From Lachnospiraceae bacterium (GTDB lineage: Bacteria; Bacillota; Clostridia; Lachnospirales; Lachnospiraceae), in contig JAPFDH010000077.1 of NCBI GenBank assembly GCA_026169045.1, forward strand, positions 17,497-81,496: DNA of 64,000 nt. Reading direction: 5' to 3'. The position numbers and the translations under genes were made by a program. How positions within the stretch are numbered: position 1 is the stretch's first letter; every line of letters begins with the position of its first letter. Positions 62,429-64,000 of the stretch are shown here, piece by piece. The notes below the pieces were generated by a model. It did no database searches, was not told where the DNA came from, and saw only the letters and a program-made list of their open reading frames with translations.

Positions 62429-63832
62429 ATGGGCGGAATTTTCGGAGTAGCTTCAAAATCCAGCTGCGTACAGGATTTATTCTACGGCATTGACTATCAT
62501 TCCCATTTGGGAACACGCAGAGGCGGTATGGCTGTTCATGGAGAGAATGGTTTCGATCGTGCAATACACAATATCGAAAACTCACCTTTCCGAACAAAAT
62601 TTGAGCATGATGTGGAAGAACTGGAAGGAAATCTGGGCATTGGATGTATTTCTGACAGCGAACCTCAACCTCTGATGGTACAATCTCATCTGGGCAGTTT
62701 TTCCATAACAACAGTTGGAAAAATTAACAATACCGAACAATTGGTTCAATACTGCTATGACAACGGATGTACACACTTTCTTGAAATGAGCGGCGGTGCA
62801 ATCAATGCTACAGAACTGGTTGCTTCCCTTATTAACCAGAAATCCACTATACTGGAAGGAATTCAGTTTGTACAGGAAATGGTAGACGGCTCCATGACCT
62901 TGCTTTTGATGACACCAAAGGGAATTTATGCCGCCCGTGACAGACTGGGGAGAACTCCACTTATTATCGGCAGAAAAGATGATGCATTCTGTGCTTCATT
63001 CGAAAGTTTTGCATACATTAATCTGGGTTATAAGGACTATAAGGAACTGGGACCAGCCGAAATCGTATACATCACTCCTGAAGGGGTAGACGTTTTACAA
63101 GAGCCTAAAAAAGAAATGAAGATCTGTTCTTTTCTGTGGGTTTATTATGGATACCCTACTTCTACATACGAAGGAGTCAATGTAGAAGAAATGCGTTATC
63201 GCTGCGGCGATATGTTAGCCAGACGGGATGACGTTAAACCGGATATCGTAGCCGGTGTACCAGATTCTGGTCTTGCACATGCAATCGGTTATGCCAACCA
63301 GTCCGGTATCCCCTTTGCAAGACCATTTATCAAATATACCCCCACATGGCCACGTTCCTTCATGCCTACTAAACAAAGTCAGAGAAATTTAATTGCGCGC
63401 ATGAAATTAATTCCAGTAGAACATCTGATTCGCGATAAAAGTCTTCTTCTGATTGATGATTCCATTGTGCGTGGAACACAGCTTCGTGAAACAACCGAAT
63501 TCTTATACGAAAGCGGTGCAAAGGAAGTTCATATTCGCCCAGCATGTCCTCCATTGATGTTTGGATGTAAATATTTGAATTTTTCCCGCTCCAAATCAGA
63601 AATGGATTTAATTACACGAAGAATTATCCGTGACAGAGAAGGAGAACATTCCGAAGCCGTTCTAAAAAATTATGTAGACCCTGATTCAGAAAACTACAAA
63701 GCAATGGTTGATGAGATCGGTAGACAGTTAAACTTTACATCTCTGAAATTCCATCGTCTGGATGATATGATTGCTTCCATCGGTTTGGAACCTTGCAAGC
63801 TTTGTACATATTGTTGGAATGGACAAGAATAA
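62429..63832 (+). CDS. purF: PurF-like amidophosphoribosyltransferase with degenerate glutaminase site
   Basis: Homologue of PurF, which makes 5-phosphoribosylamine from PRPP and glutamine. The 467-residue protein has an N-terminal Ntn-type domain (about 1-230) and a C-terminal phosphoribosyltransferase domain with an intact PRPP loop, LLLIDDSIVRGTQL (near residues 337-350). The catalytic cysteine that follows the initiator methionine in PurF is glycine here (MGGIFGVAS). The conserved arginine segment after LGIG reads CISDSE, and the oxyanion NG element appears as TVGKIN. Cysteines matching the Fe-S ligands of the Bacillus enzyme seem kept (ICSFL, FGCKY, CKLCTYC). It probably uses free ammonia or has another role. 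Start follows ATAGGAGA. Confidence 0.8.
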   Translation: MGGIFGVASKSSCVQDLFYGIDYHSHLGTRRGGMAVHGENGFDRAIHNIENSPFRTKFEHDVEELEGNLGIGCISDSEPQPLMVQSHLGSFSITTVGKINNTEQLVQYCYDNGCTHFLEMSGGAINATELVASLINQKSTILEGIQFVQEMVDGSMTLLLMTPKGIYAARDRLGRTPLIIGRKDDAFCASFESFAYINLGYKDYKELGPAEIVYITPEGVDVLQEPKKEMKICSFLWVYYGYPTSTYEGVNVEEMRYRCGDMLARRDDVKPDIVAGVPDSGLAHAIGYANQSGIPFARPFIKYTPTWPRSFMPTKQSQRNLIARMKLIPVEHLIRDKSLLLIDDSIVRGTQLRETTEFLYESGAKEVHIRPACPPLMFGCKYLNFSRSKSEMDLITRRIIRDREGEHSEAVLKNYVDPDSENYKAMVDEIGRQLNFTSLKFHRLDDMIASIGLEPCKLCTYCWNGQE

Positions 63833-63897
63833 TTTTTTCATTTTATAATTTCAAAAAATCAAAGGGGGCGTTGCAAAATAGATGAGTAATCATCTAT

Positions 63898-63917
63898 GGA
63901 GCAGCGGCTCCGTTTTT
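63898..63917 (+). terminator. Intrinsic terminator downstream of purF
   Basis: Stem GGAGC with GCTCC around an AGCG loop, then GTTTTT. It would stop purF transcription and, if the IS reading is right, belongs to the IS end. Confidence 0.65.
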
Positions 63918-63975
63918 ATGTTCTAAAAACAGAAAACGGACCACAAAGGGTCCGTAATCCATGGTATAATTAGAT

Positions 63976-64000
63976 ATGCCCAATAACCAAATATACCATA
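63976..64000 (+). CDS. Possible transposase start, cut by window edge
   Basis: ATG followed by seven codons (PNNQIYH) to the edge. There is no ribosome binding site, and the TATAAT ends six bases upstream, so a leaderless transcript is implied. The reading depends on the IS interpretation and cannot be confirmed from eight codons. Confidence 0.25.

Larger units (their letters stand above)
63864..64000 (+). mobile_element. Probable left end of an insertion sequence (continues past the window)
   Basis: From GGGGGCGTTGCAAAATAG (63864) the sequence turns into a dense set of short hairpins: GATGA/TCATC, GGAGC/GCTCC, CCGTTTT/AAAACGG and GGACC/GGGTCC. A TATAAT (63965-63970) follows and then an ATG six bases on that opens a frame to the edge. 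Transposon ends with a GTTGCAAAA motif, strong stems against readthrough, and a promoter close to a transposase start are common in IS elements. The family is not certain from 137 bases. Confidence 0.5.

Noticed and set aside
1..64000. Defence island, prophage, biosynthetic gene cluster or CRISPR-Cas system
   Set aside because: Both strands were read for such genes; apart from the likely IS end at the right edge, the window holds core chromosomal genes.

Overview
The window reads as a stretch of chromosome from a low-GC anaerobic Clostridia species, most likely of the family Lachnospiraceae. The basis is gene content and order rather than any database match: an oxygen-sensitive class III ribonucleotide reductase (nrdD/nrdG), a fused acetyl-CoA carboxylase carboxyltransferase (accDA) inside a complete type II fatty-acid operon, an FchA/FolD pair for one-carbon metabolism, AGGAGG-type ribosome binding sites, and many TTGACA/TATAAT promoters with 16-18 bp spacers. 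Almost everything is core chromosome. No rRNA, tRNA, prophage or CRISPR array was seen. The only sign of a mobile element is the likely left end of an insertion sequence at the right edge.

Layout. 1-2.9 kb: a truncated M19 dipeptidase (minus), then a ThyX-like protein and a DegV protein (plus). 2.9-6.2 kb: nrdD-nrdG-dut behind a promoter carrying two NrdR-type boxes. 6.2-11.9 kb: the membrane-proteolysis operon ftsH-pepF-hflK-hflC. 12.1-17 kb: glyA, and fchA-folD-ygiQ. 17.1-20.4 kb: a membrane nucleotide-sugar dehydratase preceded by what looks like a broken NusG/LoaP-type antiterminator, then a PHP phosphoesterase. 20.5-29.3 kb: a beta-propeller gene, a MarR regulator and two heterodimeric ABC exporters in one operon with a palindrome-rich operator. 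29.6-38.6 kb: an LCP cell-wall ligase, argS with a SWIM-SNF2 helicase, pnp and rpsO. 38.7-42 kb: a phospholipid block (PAP2, flippase-like protein, PssA, Psd). 42.3-52 kb: the fatty-acid operon fabH-acpP-fabD-fabG-fabF-accB-fabZ-accC-accDA-fabK-like, behind a promoter with two FabT-type operators. 52.1-53.2 kb: an SH3-NlpC/P60 hydrolase. 53.4-62.1 kb: the conserved rimP-nusA-ylxR-ylxQ-infB-rbfA-nrnA-truB-ribF operon. 62.4-63.8 kb: a PurF-like protein on the plus strand.

How the parts connect. The fatty-acid operon supplies acyl chains to the nearby phosphatidylserine/phosphatidylethanolamine genes. FtsH with HflK/HflC and PepF forms a membrane quality-control and peptide-disposal unit. The rimP-ribF block builds and matures ribosomes, and rpsO and pnp extend the RNA and translation theme.

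Most notable observations: a family of three roughly 100 bp double-hairpin intergenic repeats (2774, 35854, 42160); a PurF homologue whose glutaminase site is lost at several positions; a ThyX-like protein without the ThyX signature, with a palindromic operator inside its promoter; an ylxR gene whose conserved N-terminus lacks a start codon; and clean regulator sites (NrdR, FabT, MarR types) placed on good promoters. Product calls rest on motif reading only; no alignments or searches were run.
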